Origin: Rhodoferax sediminis
Lineage (GTDB): Bacteria; Pseudomonadota; Gammaproteobacteria; Burkholderiales; Burkholderiaceae_C
Direction of reading: 5' to 3'
Length of the DNA: 64,000 nt
NCBI RefSeq assembly: GCF_006970865.1
Contig: NZ_CP035503.1
Span: 1,005,001-1,069,000, forward strand
The first letter of the stretch is position 1. The number at the start of each line of letters is the position of its first letter. This document shows positions 38,927-47,771 of this stretch, piece by piece. The notes under the pieces were generated by a model, which saw nothing but the letters and a program-made list of their open reading frames with translations, had not been told where the DNA came from and made no database searches. The position numbers and the translations under genes are program-made.

Positions 38927-39147
38927 TGCGCCCACTGATCCTGATCGCAGCCGTGCTGGTCCTGGCGGCCTGCGGAGAAAAGCCGCAAACGCTGAGCAGC
39001 GGAGTCAAACTGGATGCACAGGCCTACACCGGGCCTGCCAGTCCGTTTACCGCAGCGGGCTGGACACCAGGCGACAAGACCAGTTGGGAGCAGGCGCTCA
39101 AGGTGCGCACACAAAATGGCCAGAACGAGTACAACAAGGTCAACTGA
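38923..39147 (+). CDS. Small lipoprotein of formate dehydrogenase operon
   Basis: 74 residues with a lipoprotein signal ending VLAAC (Cys at residue 17). The mature part has PFTAAGWTPGDKTSWEQALK and ends with NEYNKVN. Family unrecognised. Position between fdhB and the cytochrome gene, with a start overlapping fdhB, suggests a lipid-anchored accessory of the membrane-bound enzyme. Confidence 0.78.
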   Translation: MMRPLILIAAVLVLAACGEKPQTLSSGVKLDAQAYTGPASPFTAAGWTPGDKTSWEQALKVRTQNGQNEYNKVN

Positions 39148-39159
39148 TCAGGAGTCCAT

Positions 39160-40353
39160 ATGCTTCGGTCACTCATTGCTACTATTTTCATAGCGATTGG
39201 CGCGTGGAGCACAGTATCGGCCCAGGAGCCGCCTAAGGCCGAGGCAGCGGCGCCGACCGCCCGGCCCGCCGCGGCTGCGCCAGCGGCGGCGGGCTCATTG
39301 GGGGGCGTGCAGAGCGCCAACATCTTCGAGGTCAAGCCCGATGCGAGCGCCGATCCCGACTACGCAAAGCAGACCAACGCCGAGCGCGCCAGGGTCCAGC
39401 CGGGCAACAACGCGCCGATGTGGCGGCAGGTAGCCGCGGGCGTCACCGGCACCAGCAGCCTGCCCAGGAGCGAGGCGCCAGAAGCGGGCAACCTGATTCA
39501 GCCGTTTGTGCAGTATCCCGGTTCGCGCCTGACCAACGCCGGTGAGGCCTGGCGCCAGGTGCGCAACAACTGGATCATTCCTTACGGCGGCGCGCTGGTA
39601 CTGATCGTGGCGGGCGCCATCGCGCTGTTTTATTGGCGCCGTGGCGCCATGCGGCTGCACGGCGCCGAGACCGGCCGCAAGATCGAGCGCTTCACCGCCT
39701 TCGAACGGTCGGCGCATTGGGCGAATGCCATCGCGTTCAGCATCCTGGCGATTTCGGGTCTCGTCATGGCGTTTGGCAAGTTTTTCATGCAGCCGGTGAT
39801 TGGCACGACGCTGTTCGGCTGGCTGGCGTACATCTTGAAGACTCTGCACAACTTCGCCGGGCCGGTTTTTGCCGTTTCGCTGGTGGTCGTGTTCTGCACC
39901 TTCCTGCGTGACAACTGGCCGCGCAAGGAAGACATGACGTGGTTGCGCAAGGGCGGCGGCATGCTGTCGGGCAACGAGCCTGCGTCGCATCGCTTCAATG
40001 CGGGTGAAAAAATCGTTTTCTGGGGCGGCGTTTTCTTCCTCGGCCTGGTCGTGGTGTCGTCCGGCTTCGTGCTGGACAGGGTGCTGCCCGGTCTGGTTTA
40101 TGTCCGTGGCACCATGCAGATCGCCCACATGGTGCATGCGGTCGCGACCGTGCTGATGATCGTCATGTTCATGGGCCATATCTACATGGGCACTATAGGC
40201 ATGCAGGGCGCCTACAAAGCCATGAAGACGGGTTACGTGGACGAGACCTGGGCGAAGGAGCACCACGAGCTCTGGTACGACGACGTGAAGGCCGGCAAGA
40301 TTGCGGCGCAGCGCGATGCGGCTGCACCGTCCGGCCAGGCCGTGCAGGTGTAA
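39160..40353 (+). CDS. fdhC: Formate dehydrogenase cytochrome b556 (gamma) subunit
   Basis: 397 residues. A cleavable signal peptide (cut near VSAQ) is followed by an Ala/Pro-rich periplasmic region to about residue 130, then the FdnI-like cytochrome b core with four or five membrane helices. Candidate haem ligands are histidines in ERSAHWANAIAF, KTLHNFAGPVF and MVHAVATVLMIVMFMGHIYMG. It passes electrons to quinone. FdnI-type subunits are about 215 residues, so the N-terminal extension is notable. The signal peptide is encoded by part of a dispersed repeat. Confidence 0.9.
   Translation: MLRSLIATIFIAIGAWSTVSAQEPPKAEAAAPTARPAAAAPAAAGSLGGVQSANIFEVKPDASADPDYAKQTNAERARVQPGNNAPMWRQVAAGVTGTSSLPRSEAPEAGNLIQPFVQYPGSRLTNAGEAWRQVRNNWIIPYGGALVLIVAGAIALFYWRRGAMRLHGAETGRKIERFTAFERSAHWANAIAFSILAISGLVMAFGKFFMQPVIGTTLFGWLAYILKTLHNFAGPVFAVSLVVVFCTFLRDNWPRKEDMTWLRKGGGMLSGNEPASHRFNAGEKIVFWGGVFFLGLVVVSSGFVLDRVLPGLVYVRGTMQIAHMVHAVATVLMIVMFMGHIYMGTIGMQGAYKAMKTGYVDETWAKEHHELWYDDVKAGKIAAQRDAAAPSGQAVQV
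39176..39202. repeat. Dispersed repeat, half copy encoding fdhC signal peptide
   Basis: TTGCTACTATTTTCATAGCG followed by ATTGGCG matches the head hairpin of the dispersed repeat. Translated as LIATIFIAIGA, the hydrophobic core of the signal peptide. Confidence 0.5.
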
Positions 40354-40368
40354 TCGAGGCAATACATC

Positions 40369-40764
40369 ATGAAGCAACTTTTGATCGCCAGCCTGGTTTT
40401 CGTTGCGTGCAGCGCGGCGCTTGCCAAATTGCCGACACCCGTCTTGAGCGATGAAGCCAAGGCGAAAGCCGCCGAAACTGCCGCCAAGACGGCCTGGAGC
40501 AGCAAGGTGGATGGCTACCTGCTTTGCAAGTCCCAGGACAAGGTGGCGGCGGACTATTTCGCAGCAGCCAAGGCTGCTGGCAAGCAGGTCGGCCCGGCGG
40601 TGGCCACGCCGGCTTGCACCGACCCTGGCCCATTTGCGTACACGCCGCCAGAAGCGACCAAACCGCTCGAGGCCGCGGGCGCCCATTCGCCGCCGGCCAC
40701 CGCGGCCAGTCCGCCCAGCGGCAAGCAACCCGACGCAACCGGCAATTCTGCCAAAAAGCCCTGA
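40369..40764 (+). CDS. Periplasmic hypothetical protein at end of formate dehydrogenase operon
   Basis: 131 residues. Cleavable signal peptide MKQLLIASLVFVACSAALA, then a Lys/Ala-rich helix and a short region with two cysteines (YLLCKSQDK, TPACTDPGPF) that could form a disulfide, and a Pro/Ala-rich disordered tail. Not recognised. Starts 15 bases after fdhC and ends just before a strong terminator, so it is the last gene of the operon. Confidence 0.75.
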   Translation: MKQLLIASLVFVACSAALAKLPTPVLSDEAKAKAAETAAKTAWSSKVDGYLLCKSQDKVAADYFAAAKAAGKQVGPAVATPACTDPGPFAYTPPEATKPLEAAGAHSPPATAASPPSGKQPDATGNSAKKP

Positions 40765-40778
40765 GAGGTCATTCCCAC

Positions 40779-40812
40779 AAAAAGGCCGGCCCGTGAGGGG
40801 CCGGCTTTTTTG
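40779..40812 (+). terminator. Rho-independent terminator of formate dehydrogenase operon
   Basis: Stem GCCGGCCC-GTGA-GGGGCCGGC followed by a T run; AAAAA on the left and TTTTTT on the right extend the pairing, so it could act in both directions. Confidence 0.9.
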
Positions 40813-40827
40813 TTGTAGTCTTGTCTT

Positions 40828-41778
40828 ATGCCCCAGCCCATCCCGATGCCCTATCTGACCCAGGCGCGAGCGCCGTTGACGCGTGAGATCGAGGTCGTCA
40901 ACGAGCACGGCGAACGTGACACCATCTCGATTCCCGCCGAACGCGCGCTCACGGTATATGTGGACAACCGTGAGCTCGTCACACTCATGACGCTGGGGGC
41001 GCACCCTGAACTGCTGGTGCTCGGGTTTCTGCGCAACCAGCGGCTGGTCAGGAGCGTTGAAGAGGTCCATTCCATCACGGTGGACTGGGAGGTCGGCGCG
41101 GCGGCAGTCAAGACCCGCTCCGGTATCGAACGCCTCGAAGAGCGCACGGCCAAACGCGTGGTCACCACCGGTTGCGGGCAGGGCAGTGTGTTTGGCGGCC
41201 TGATGGATGAAATCGACACGATCCGGCTGCCGCCCGCGGTGCTGACGCAAGCACAGCTCTACGGCATCGTCAACGCCATCCGGGTCCAGGAAAGCACCTA
41301 CAAGTCGGCCGGTTCGGTGCACGGCTGTGCGCTGTTCGGGGTGAAAGACGGCGAGCCGGAGATGCTGATTTTTGTCGAGGATGTGGGCCGCCACAACGCC
41401 ATCGATACCATTGCCGGCTGGATGTGGCTGCAGGAAAACGATGCCCCCACGCTTGCCGCTGCGCGTGCTGCGCTGCCCCCCGGGGAGGCTCATTTTCCTG
41501 GGGGCGGCCCGTCGGAAAATTGCGGCCCCGCCTTTGACTTGGTGTTCTACACCACGGGCCGTCTCACCAGCGAGATGGTCATCAAATCCGCGCAGATGGG
41601 CGTGCCCATCGTGGTCTCGCGCAGCGGCATCACGCAGATGGGCCACGAGGTGGCGCAGCGGCTGGCGCTGTGCACCATTGGCCGCGCCACCAACAGGCAC
41701 TTCATCTGCTACAGCGCGCCCGAGCGCCTGCAACTGCAGCCCGAGCTGGCCGGTTTGAGTCTGCGCGCCACCGCGTGA
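40828..41778 (+). CDS. fdhD: Formate dehydrogenase accessory sulfurtransferase FdhD
   Basis: 316 residues. Transfers sulfur from a cysteine desulfurase to the Mo/W-bis-MGD cofactor, needed for formate dehydrogenase activity. Conserved segments: GFLRNQRLV, VVTTGCGQGS with the single active-site cysteine, GSVHGCALF, VEDVGRHNAIDTI and TTGRLTSEMV. Between VGRHNAIDTI and TTGRL lies an insertion of about 25 residues (DAPTLAAARAALPPG and on) encoded by a GC-rich repeat. Could serve both enzymes in this window. Its own promoter must lie in the short gap after the terminator. Confidence 0.9.
   Translation: MPQPIPMPYLTQARAPLTREIEVVNEHGERDTISIPAERALTVYVDNRELVTLMTLGAHPELLVLGFLRNQRLVRSVEEVHSITVDWEVGAAAVKTRSGIERLEERTAKRVVTTGCGQGSVFGGLMDEIDTIRLPPAVLTQAQLYGIVNAIRVQESTYKSAGSVHGCALFGVKDGEPEMLIFVEDVGRHNAIDTIAGWMWLQENDAPTLAAARAALPPGEAHFPGGGPSENCGPAFDLVFYTTGRLTSEMVIKSAQMGVPIVVSRSGITQMGHEVAQRLALCTIGRATNRHFICYSAPERLQLQPELAGLSLRATA
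41440..41514 (+). repeat. GC-rich ~75-bp repeat inside fdhD
   Basis: Begins GATGCCCCCACGCTTGCC and ends CCTGGGGGCGGCCCGTCG. Gap-free match to the reverse complement of 30201-30274. In frame and without stop codons here. Confidence 0.75.
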
Positions 41779-41815
41779 CAAGAGTCTGGCCGTGCCTGCA
41801 AGGCAAAATGACGGC

Positions 41816-44344
41816 ATGAATGCTTCGTTTCTTCGCCTGGGCTGGCGCACGCTGTGGCGTGATGTGCGCGCCGGCGAGTTGCGCCTGCTGATCGTGGCGG
41901 TGACGCTGGCGGTGGGCGCCTTGACGGCGGTGGGCTTCTTTGCCGACCGGCTACAGGGCGGGCTGCAGCGCGATGCGCGCCAGCTGCTGGGTGGCGATGC
42001 GGTGATTTCCAGCGACAACCCGACGCCCCAAAGCTTCATCGACCGGGCGCGCGCGCTCGGGCTGCAAACCGCGAGCACGCTGGGCTTTCCGACCATGGGC
42101 CGCGCCGCCGATGCACAGGGCAGTGCCAGCAAGCTGGTGGCGCTCAAAGCCGTGGGCGCCGGTTACCCCTTGCGCGGCAGCCTCAGCGTGGCGACGCAGC
42201 CCGATGCGCCCGGACATAACACCCGCGATATTCCCGCCCCTGGTGAAGTCTGGGTCGACGCGTCGCTGCTCGATGCCCTGAACCTCAAGATGGGCGATGC
42301 GCTGCTGCTGGGGGACGCGACGCTGCACATCAGCCGCATCATCGTGATCGAGCCGGATCGCGGCGCCGGCTTCATGAGTTTTGCGCCGCGCGTCATGCTG
42401 AACCAGGCGGATTTGGCCGCCACGCGGCTGATCCAGCCCGCCAGCCGCGTGAGCTACCGCTTCGCCGTGGCGGGATCCGACCGGCAGGTCAAGGCGTTTG
42501 TGCAATGGGCCACCTTGCAGGCCAAAAATCCCGATGACGCCACGATGCGCGGCGTGCGCGTGGAGTCGCTGGAAAGCGGGCGCCCCGCCATGCAGCAAAC
42601 GCTGGATCGCGCGCAGAAATTCCTGAATCTGGTGGCTTTGCTGGCGGCCTTGCTGAGCGCCGTGGCGGTCGCGCTGACGGCGCGCGGCTTTGCGGCCAGC
42701 CATCTGGACGACTGCGCCATGCTGCGGGTGCTCGGGCAGAGCCAGCGCACCATTGCCTGGAGCTACACCTTCGAGTTTGCGCTGGTGGGCCTGTTTGCCA
42801 GCGCCGCCGGCGTGCTGCTGGGCTACGTCGTGCATTACGGGTTCGTGCTGTTGCTGGCAGGATTGATCGAGGTGGCGCTGCCCACGGCCGGTGGCTGGCC
42901 CGTGGGCTTGGGGCTGGGCATGGGCCTGACACTGATGCTGGCCTTTGGCTTGCCGCCGGTGCTGCAGCTGGCGCAGGTGCCGCCGCTGCGCGTGATTCGC
43001 CGCGATGTCGGCAATCTCAAGCCGACCTCTCTGGCTGTGCTTGCGTTGGGGGTGATGGGCTTTGCGGCCTTGCTGCTGGCCGCCAGCAGCGACCTGACGC
43101 TGGGCCTGATTGCGGTGGGCGGTTTTGCGGCTGCGGTGGCGGTGTTCGCGGCCTTGAGCTGGCTCGCCGTCAAGCTGCTGCGCCGGGGCGTGAACGAGGC
43201 CACTGCGCCGCGCTGGCTGGTGCTGGCCACGCGCCAGATTTCGGCACGTCCGGCCTACGCGGTGGTGCAGGTCAGTGCGCTGGCGGTCGGGCTGCTGGCG
43301 CTGGTGCTGCTGGTGCTGCTGCGTACCGACCTCATTAGCGGCTGGCGCCAGGCCACGCCGCCCGATGCGCCGAACCGTTTCGTCATCAACGTCATGCCCG
43401 AACAAAGCGCATCGTTCCAGCAGGCGCTGCACGCGGCAGGGGTGCAAAAGTTCGACTGGTACCCGATGATTCGCGGGCGGCTGGTGGCGATCAATGGCAA
43501 AAGCGTGACGCCCGATGATTACCCGGACGACCGCGCCAGGCGCCTGGTGGACCGCGAATTCAACCTGTCACACAGCGCGGTGCAGCCGCCCTACAACCAG
43601 ATCGTCGCCGGACGCTGGACGCCCGAACAAAAGGGCGCCATCAGCGTAGAGGAGGGCATTGCCAAAACCCTGAACCTGGCGCTGGGCGATGTGCTGCGCT
43701 TTGACGTCGGCGGCGCGCAGATCGACGCCAAAATCAGTTCGTTGCGCAAGGTGGACTGGGGTTCGATGCGGGCCAACTTCTTTGCCATGTACCCGGTCAG
43801 CACGATGCCGGACGTGCCCACGACCTACATGGGCGCGTTCAGGGCGCCCGATACCCGAGGCTTCGACAACAACCTGGTGCGGGCCTTTCCGAACATCACC
43901 AGCGTCGACATGACCAGCACCATCGCGCAGGTGCAGCGGGTGCTGGACCAGGTGATCCGCGCGGTGGAGTTTTTGTTCGGCTTCACGCTCGCCGCGGGCC
44001 TGGTCGTGCTGTTTGCTGCCATCGGCGCGACGCGCGAGGAGCGCGCCCGGGAATTCGCCATCATGCGTGCGGTCGGCGCGCAGGCCAGCCTGCTGCGCCA
44101 GGTGCAGCGCGCCGAGCTTGTGGGGGTCGGCTTGCTGGCCGGGTTTCTGGCCAGCGTGGTGGCCATGGGGGTCGGCTGGGCGCTGGCCCGGTATGTGTTT
44201 GGTTTTGAATGGGCGCCGTCGCTCTGGGTGCCCATCATCGGTGCTATTGCGGGCGCTGTGCTTGCACTGGGCGCGGGCTGGTGGGGTCTGCGCGAGGTGC
44301 TGCGCCGGCCGGTGATGGAGACCCTGCGCCGCGCGGCGCAATGA
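41816..44344 (+). CDS. FtsX-like ABC transporter permease (YbbP type)
   Basis: 842 residues in two FtsX/MacB-type halves, each with membrane helices and large periplasmic loops; helices lie near the N-terminus (LLIVAVTLAVGALTAVGFF), mid-protein, and at the C-terminus with the FtsX motif ATREERAREFAIMRAVGA. Length fits YbbP, which works with the ATPase YbbA; no ATPase gene is next to it. Substrate unknown; relatives handle lipids or lipoproteins. I prefer the ATG at 41816 to a GTG 24 bases upstream. Confidence 0.85.
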   Translation: MNASFLRLGWRTLWRDVRAGELRLLIVAVTLAVGALTAVGFFADRLQGGLQRDARQLLGGDAVISSDNPTPQSFIDRARALGLQTASTLGFPTMGRAADAQGSASKLVALKAVGAGYPLRGSLSVATQPDAPGHNTRDIPAPGEVWVDASLLDALNLKMGDALLLGDATLHISRIIVIEPDRGAGFMSFAPRVMLNQADLAATRLIQPASRVSYRFAVAGSDRQVKAFVQWATLQAKNPDDATMRGVRVESLESGRPAMQQTLDRAQKFLNLVALLAALLSAVAVALTARGFAASHLDDCAMLRVLGQSQRTIAWSYTFEFALVGLFASAAGVLLGYVVHYGFVLLLAGLIEVALPTAGGWPVGLGLGMGLTLMLAFGLPPVLQLAQVPPLRVIRRDVGNLKPTSLAVLALGVMGFAALLLAASSDLTLGLIAVGGFAAAVAVFAALSWLAVKLLRRGVNEATAPRWLVLATRQISARPAYAVVQVSALAVGLLALVLLVLLRTDLISGWRQATPPDAPNRFVINVMPEQSASFQQALHAAGVQKFDWYPMIRGRLVAINGKSVTPDDYPDDRARRLVDREFNLSHSAVQPPYNQIVAGRWTPEQKGAISVEEGIAKTLNLALGDVLRFDVGGAQIDAKISSLRKVDWGSMRANFFAMYPVSTMPDVPTTYMGAFRAPDTRGFDNNLVRAFPNITSVDMTSTIAQVQRVLDQVIRAVEFLFGFTLAAGLVVLFAAIGATREERAREFAIMRAVGAQASLLRQVQRAELVGVGLLAGFLASVVAMGVGWALARYVFGFEWAPSLWVPIIGAIAGAVLALGAGWWGLREVLRRPVMETLRRAAQ

Positions 44345-44358
44345 ACAACCAGCGTTAC

Positions 44359-44760
44359 TCAGCCATGAGTACCCGGGATATTGACGATGGGGCCGCCTCC
44401 CGTGCCGCCACCACGACCAGGATCGCCTCCCCTGCCGCCATGACCATGATCGCCGCGGAAACCGCCGCCATGCCCGCCCCGAAAGCCCCGGTCATGGTCG
44501 TGATCGCGATGACCGCCCCCGAAGCCGAAATTGAAGAACGCCGGCGGCCCGATGTAGAACGGGTCGTAGTAGTACGGGGAATACGTGGGGTAGGAATACG
44601 GGTAGTAGTACGGCACCGTATAAACGGGTTGGCCATTGGCGTCGGTGCCATATGTATACGGGCCGGGCGGCGGCCCATAGACCGCGCATCCGCCCAGGGC
44701 GGACACCAGGATCAGCGAAAAGGTCAGGCGTTTCGCCGCGCCTTTCAGGATTGAGTTCAT
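44359..44760 (-). CDS. Gly/His/Arg-rich lipoprotein
   Basis: 133 residues. Lipobox ALGGC in the signal peptide MNSILKGAAKRLTFSLILVS, then a Tyr/Pro-rich stretch (YYYPYSYPTYSPYYYDP) and a tail of GGH, RGG and HDH repeats. Histidine clusters might bind metal. No recognised domain. The ATG at 44760 was chosen because it gives a proper lipoprotein signal; a much longer frame to 45099 is antisense to smr. Converges on the FtsX-like permease. Confidence 0.7.
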   Translation of the reverse strand: MNSILKGAAKRLTFSLILVSALGGCAVYGPPPGPYTYGTDANGQPVYTVPYYYPYSYPTYSPYYYDPFYIGPPAFFNFGFGGGHRDHDHDRGFRGGHGGGFRGDHGHGGRGGDPGRGGGTGGGPIVNIPGTHG

Positions 44761-44810
44761 GGTTATTAGAGAGATGCTACGTCTGTGCAGTTCAGTGAAA
44801 TGGGTGCCTG

Positions 44811-45461
44811 TTACACCTTGGCCGCTGATGAGGGTTTCAGTAACACCACCAGCGCGCCGGCGCCGCCCTGTGCGGGCCTGGCCTGCACGAACGCCAGCAC
44901 TTCGTTTTTCTGGACCAGCCAGCTGTGCACCCTGGACTTGAGCACCGGCGTCTTGCCCGGCGAGCCCAGCCCCTTGCCGTGTACCACGCGCACGCAGCGC
45001 AGGCCCTGCCGGCAGGCTTCGCGGATGAAGGCCGCGAGCGCCTCGCGCGCGGCGTCGGTGCGCAGGCCGTGCAGGTCGATGTCGCGCTGGATGCGCCACT
45101 CGCCTTTGCGCAGCTTGCGCGTCACCTCCAGGCCGATGCCGGGGCGGCGAAAGCTCAGGTGCTCGTCGGTGTCGAGCAGGGTGCTGGCGTCGAATTCGTC
45201 ACTCAGCGCCTCGTGCAGCGCCGCCTGCTCATCGCGTTGGCGGTGCACGGCCACGGGCGCAGGTTGCTCCGGATTCAATAGCACCCTGCGCCCGTCAGGT
45301 ATGGGCTTGACGCTTCCAATGGCCCGAATAAACAGTTCCTTCTCGAGTTTTGCGCGGTGCTCGGCCGCAACCCGGGCGGCTTCCTGCGCCAGCTTCAAAG
45401 TCTGCGCATCGGCGATCTTTTTCTGGACGTGTCCCAGGTCCTGCAACGAACGGATCTTCAC
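44811..45461 (-). CDS. Smr-domain protein
   Basis: 216 residues. The N-terminal half is charged and helical; the C-terminal half is the Smr domain with [18 protein letters not shown] and the HGKGLGSPG loop, linked to nicking endonuclease or RNA cleavage in MutS2-type proteins. The DLHG and HGKG signatures are intact. The start overlaps the radC stop by four bases (ATGA), so the two are co-transcribed. Confidence 0.9.
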   Translation of the reverse strand: MKIRSLQDLGHVQKKIADAQTLKLAQEAARVAAEHRAKLEKELFIRAIGSVKPIPDGRRVLLNPEQPAPVAVHRQRDEQAALHEALSDEFDASTLLDTDEHLSFRRPGIGLEVTRKLRKGEWRIQRDIDLHGLRTDAAREALAAFIREACRQGLRCVRVVHGKGLGSPGKTPVLKSRVHSWLVQKNEVLAFVQARPAQGGAGALVVLLKPSSAAKV

Positions 45462-46141
45462 AGCAAACCCCGCTCGGCCATGGACAGCGCCTGCCCCGTG
45501 CCCACGATCACATGGTCCAGCACGCGCACGTCGACCAGGGCCAGCGCGGCCTTGAGCGTCTGCGTCAGTGCCTCGTCGGCGCGCGACGGCTCGACCGTGC
45601 CGCTCGGGTGGTTGTGCGCCAGCACCACGGCCGCCGCCTGGTGGTGCAGGGCGCGCAGCACGACCTCGCGCGGGTACACGCTGGTTTGCGTGAGCGTGCC
45701 GCGAAACAGTTCTTCCAGCGCCAGCAGCCGGTTTTGCGCGTCCAGAAACAGCACCGCGAACACCTCGTGCGGCCGCGCCGCCAGGTGCAGCTGCAGGTAG
45801 TGCTTGACGGCGTTGGGTGAATCAAAACCTTCGCGCTCCTTGAGCTGCTGGGCCAGCGCGCGCCGCGCCAGCTCCAGCACCGCGACCAGTTCGGCCCGCT
45901 TGGCCGGGCCCAGGCCCTTGATGCGCTGGAGGTCGTCGGCGCTGGTGTGCAGCAGACCGGCAATGCCGTCGAAGCCGGTCTTGACCTCCAGCAGTTCCTG
46001 CGCCAGTTGCAGCACTCCTTTGCCCTGGATGCCGGTGCGCAGCAGCACGGCCAGCAGCTCGGCGTCGCTCAGGGCGCCGGGGCCGCGCGCCAGCAGTTTC
46101 TCGCGCGGGCGGGCGTCCGGGGGAAGGTCTTTGAGGGCCAT
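45458..46141 (-). CDS. radC: DNA repair protein RadC (JAB/MPN domain)
   Basis: 227 residues. Helix-hairpin-helix segment ISLAGLL-like ([27 protein letters not shown]) and the JAMM metal motif in [18 protein letters not shown]. True function is still debated. The start at 46141 ([17 protein letters not shown]) is preferred to 46252, because the extra 37 residues are encoded by a REP-like palindrome. Divergent from fkpB. Confidence 0.92.
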   Translation of the reverse strand: MALKDLPPDARPREKLLARGPGALSDAELLAVLLRTGIQGKGVLQLAQELLEVKTGFDGIAGLLHTSADDLQRIKGLGPAKRAELVAVLELARRALAQQLKEREGFDSPNAVKHYLQLHLAARPHEVFAVLFLDAQNRLLALEELFRGTLTQTSVYPREVVLRALHHQAAAVVLAHNHPSGTVEPSRADEALTQTLKAALALVDVRVLDHVIVGTGQALSMAERGLL

Positions 46142-46164
46142 GGCAGATAGATAAGCCGTTCGCC

Positions 46165-46197
46165 CTGAGCCCGCCGAAGGGGCTTCGACGGGTTCAG
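46165..46197. repeat. REP-like palindrome between radC and fkpB
   Basis: Inverted repeat CTGAGCCCGCCGAAG-GGG-CTTCGACGGGTTCAG with a few mismatches, strong stem-loop potential. One arm recurs at 3021-3047. Confidence 0.75.
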
Positions 46198-46251
46198 CTT
46201 GCGCGGTGGTGGAGGTTTCTACAATAGAGGCCAGTTTATCGGGACTTCTCA

Positions 46252-46725
46252 ATGACTCAAGCGACGCAAGCTCCAGCCCAGGTTCAGCCGGGCTCCTTCC
46301 TGACCCTGCACTACCGCCTGGCCGGCCCGGCGGGCGACATCATCAATACCTTCCACGACAAGCCGGCCACGCTCTCGCTGGGCACCGGCGAGCTCTCGCC
46401 CGCCGTCGAACAGCGCCTCCTCGGGCTGCACGAGGGCGTGCGCACGGCCTTTGAGATTCCCGCGGGCGAGGCCTTTGGCGAGCGCAATCCTGCCATGGTG
46501 CAGTGGGTGGCGCGCAAGCTGCTGCTGGAAATGGGCGACCCGGGCGCGCAGTACCAGGTCGGTGATGTGGTGGAATTCCCCGCGCCGGACGGCAGGGGCC
46601 ACTACGCCGGTGCGGTGCAGCAAGTGCGCAACGACGAGAACGGCGACTCGGTGCTGTTCGACTTCAACCACCCGCTGGCCGGCCAGCCGGTGACGTTTGA
46701 AGTGCAGCTGATTGGCGTGCTATGA
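46252..46725 (+). CDS. fkpB: FKBP-type peptidyl-prolyl isomerase (SlpA/FkpB)
   Basis: 157 residues, SlyD/SlpA-type cis-trans prolyl isomerase. [28 protein letters not shown] with HEG, and [12 protein letters not shown] define the FKBP core with its inserted flap domain. Cytoplasmic. The fkpB-ispH gene order is widely conserved; here the stop overlaps the ispH ATG. Confidence 0.92.
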   Translation: MTQATQAPAQVQPGSFLTLHYRLAGPAGDIINTFHDKPATLSLGTGELSPAVEQRLLGLHEGVRTAFEIPAGEAFGERNPAMVQWVARKLLLEMGDPGAQYQVGDVVEFPAPDGRGHYAGAVQQVRNDENGDSVLFDFNHPLAGQPVTFEVQLIGVL

Positions 46726-47732
46726 AGCCGACGTCGAGTGCCGAGGGGGCGCCCCAAGACACGGGGGCCATGCCAATCCCCCAGGAAATCGTGCTGGCCG
46801 AGCCGCGTGGTTTTTGTGCCGGCGTGGACCGCGCCATCGAGATCGTGGAGCGCGCGCTGGAAAAGTTCGGCCGCCCGATCTATGTGCGCCACGAGATCGT
46901 GCACAACACCTACGTGGTGAACGACCTCAAGTCCCGCGGCGCCATCTTTATTGAAGCGCTGGATGAAGTCCCCGCGGGGGCTACGCTGGTTTTTTCCGCG
47001 CATGGGGTGAGCCGCGCGATCCAGGACGAAGCAAAGGCGCGCGGCTTCCAGATTTTTGATGCGACCTGCCCGCTGGTGACCAAGGTGCACGTCGAAGTGG
47101 CCAAGCTGGCCCGCGAGGGTTTCGAGTTCATCATGATCGGCCACAAGGGCCATCCCGAGGTCGAGGGCACCATGGGCCAGCTCGATGGCGGCATCCACCT
47201 GGTGGAAGACGTGGCCGACGTCGCCGGCGTGCAGCCGGCGCAAACCGACAAACTCGCAGTGGTCACGCAAACCACGCTGAGCGTGGACGATGCGGCGCAG
47301 ATCATGGCGGCCGTGAAGGCGCGTTTTCCGAACGTGCGCCAGCCCAAGCAGCAGGACATCTGCTACGCCACCCAGAACCGGCAGGATGCGGTCAAGATCA
47401 TGAGCCCGCAGGTCGATGTGGTGATCGTGGTCGGCAGCCCCACCAGCTCCAACAGCAACCGCCTGCGCGAAGTCGCGCACAAGCTGGGAACGCCGAGCTA
47501 CATGGTGGACAACGCCGACGAACTCCGGCCGGAGTGGCTGGCGGGCAGGGCGCGCGTCGGCTTGACGGCCGGTGCCTCGGCGCCCGAAATCCTGGTGCAG
47601 CAGGTCATCGAACGCATCAAGGCGCTCGGCGGCGCGTCGGTGCGCCGCATGGAGGGCGTCCGGGAGACGGTGAAATTTCCGCTGCCCAAGGGCATGAGGC
47701 TGGATGAGAAGATGCCCGGGCGCGCGCGGTGA
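46722..47732 (+). CDS. ispH: 4-hydroxy-3-methylbut-2-enyl diphosphate reductase
   Basis: 336 residues, last enzyme of the MEP isoprenoid pathway, making IPP and DMAPP. Cluster cysteines in [22 protein letters not shown] and [11 protein letters not shown] are in place; catalytic TQTTLS and [10 protein letters not shown] are visible. The first 20 residues extend beyond the usual start; an internal ATG at [14 protein letters not shown] is a possible alternative. Start overlaps fkpB in ATGA. Confidence 0.95.
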   Translation: MKPTSSAEGAPQDTGAMPIPQEIVLAEPRGFCAGVDRAIEIVERALEKFGRPIYVRHEIVHNTYVVNDLKSRGAIFIEALDEVPAGATLVFSAHGVSRAIQDEAKARGFQIFDATCPLVTKVHVEVAKLAREGFEFIMIGHKGHPEVEGTMGQLDGGIHLVEDVADVAGVQPAQTDKLAVVTQTTLSVDDAAQIMAAVKARFPNVRQPKQQDICYATQNRQDAVKIMSPQVDVVIVVGSPTSSNSNRLREVAHKLGTPSYMVDNADELRPEWLAGRARVGLTAGASAPEILVQQVIERIKALGGASVRRMEGVRETVKFPLPKGMRLDEKMPGRAR

Positions 47733-47771
47733 TGGCCACACGGAGCACAGGGGAACACTGCGAAAGTCGCC

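Noticed and set aside
46142..46252. Longer radC start adding 37 residues
   Set aside because: The added residues are encoded by a REP-like palindrome; homology begins at [17 protein letters not shown].
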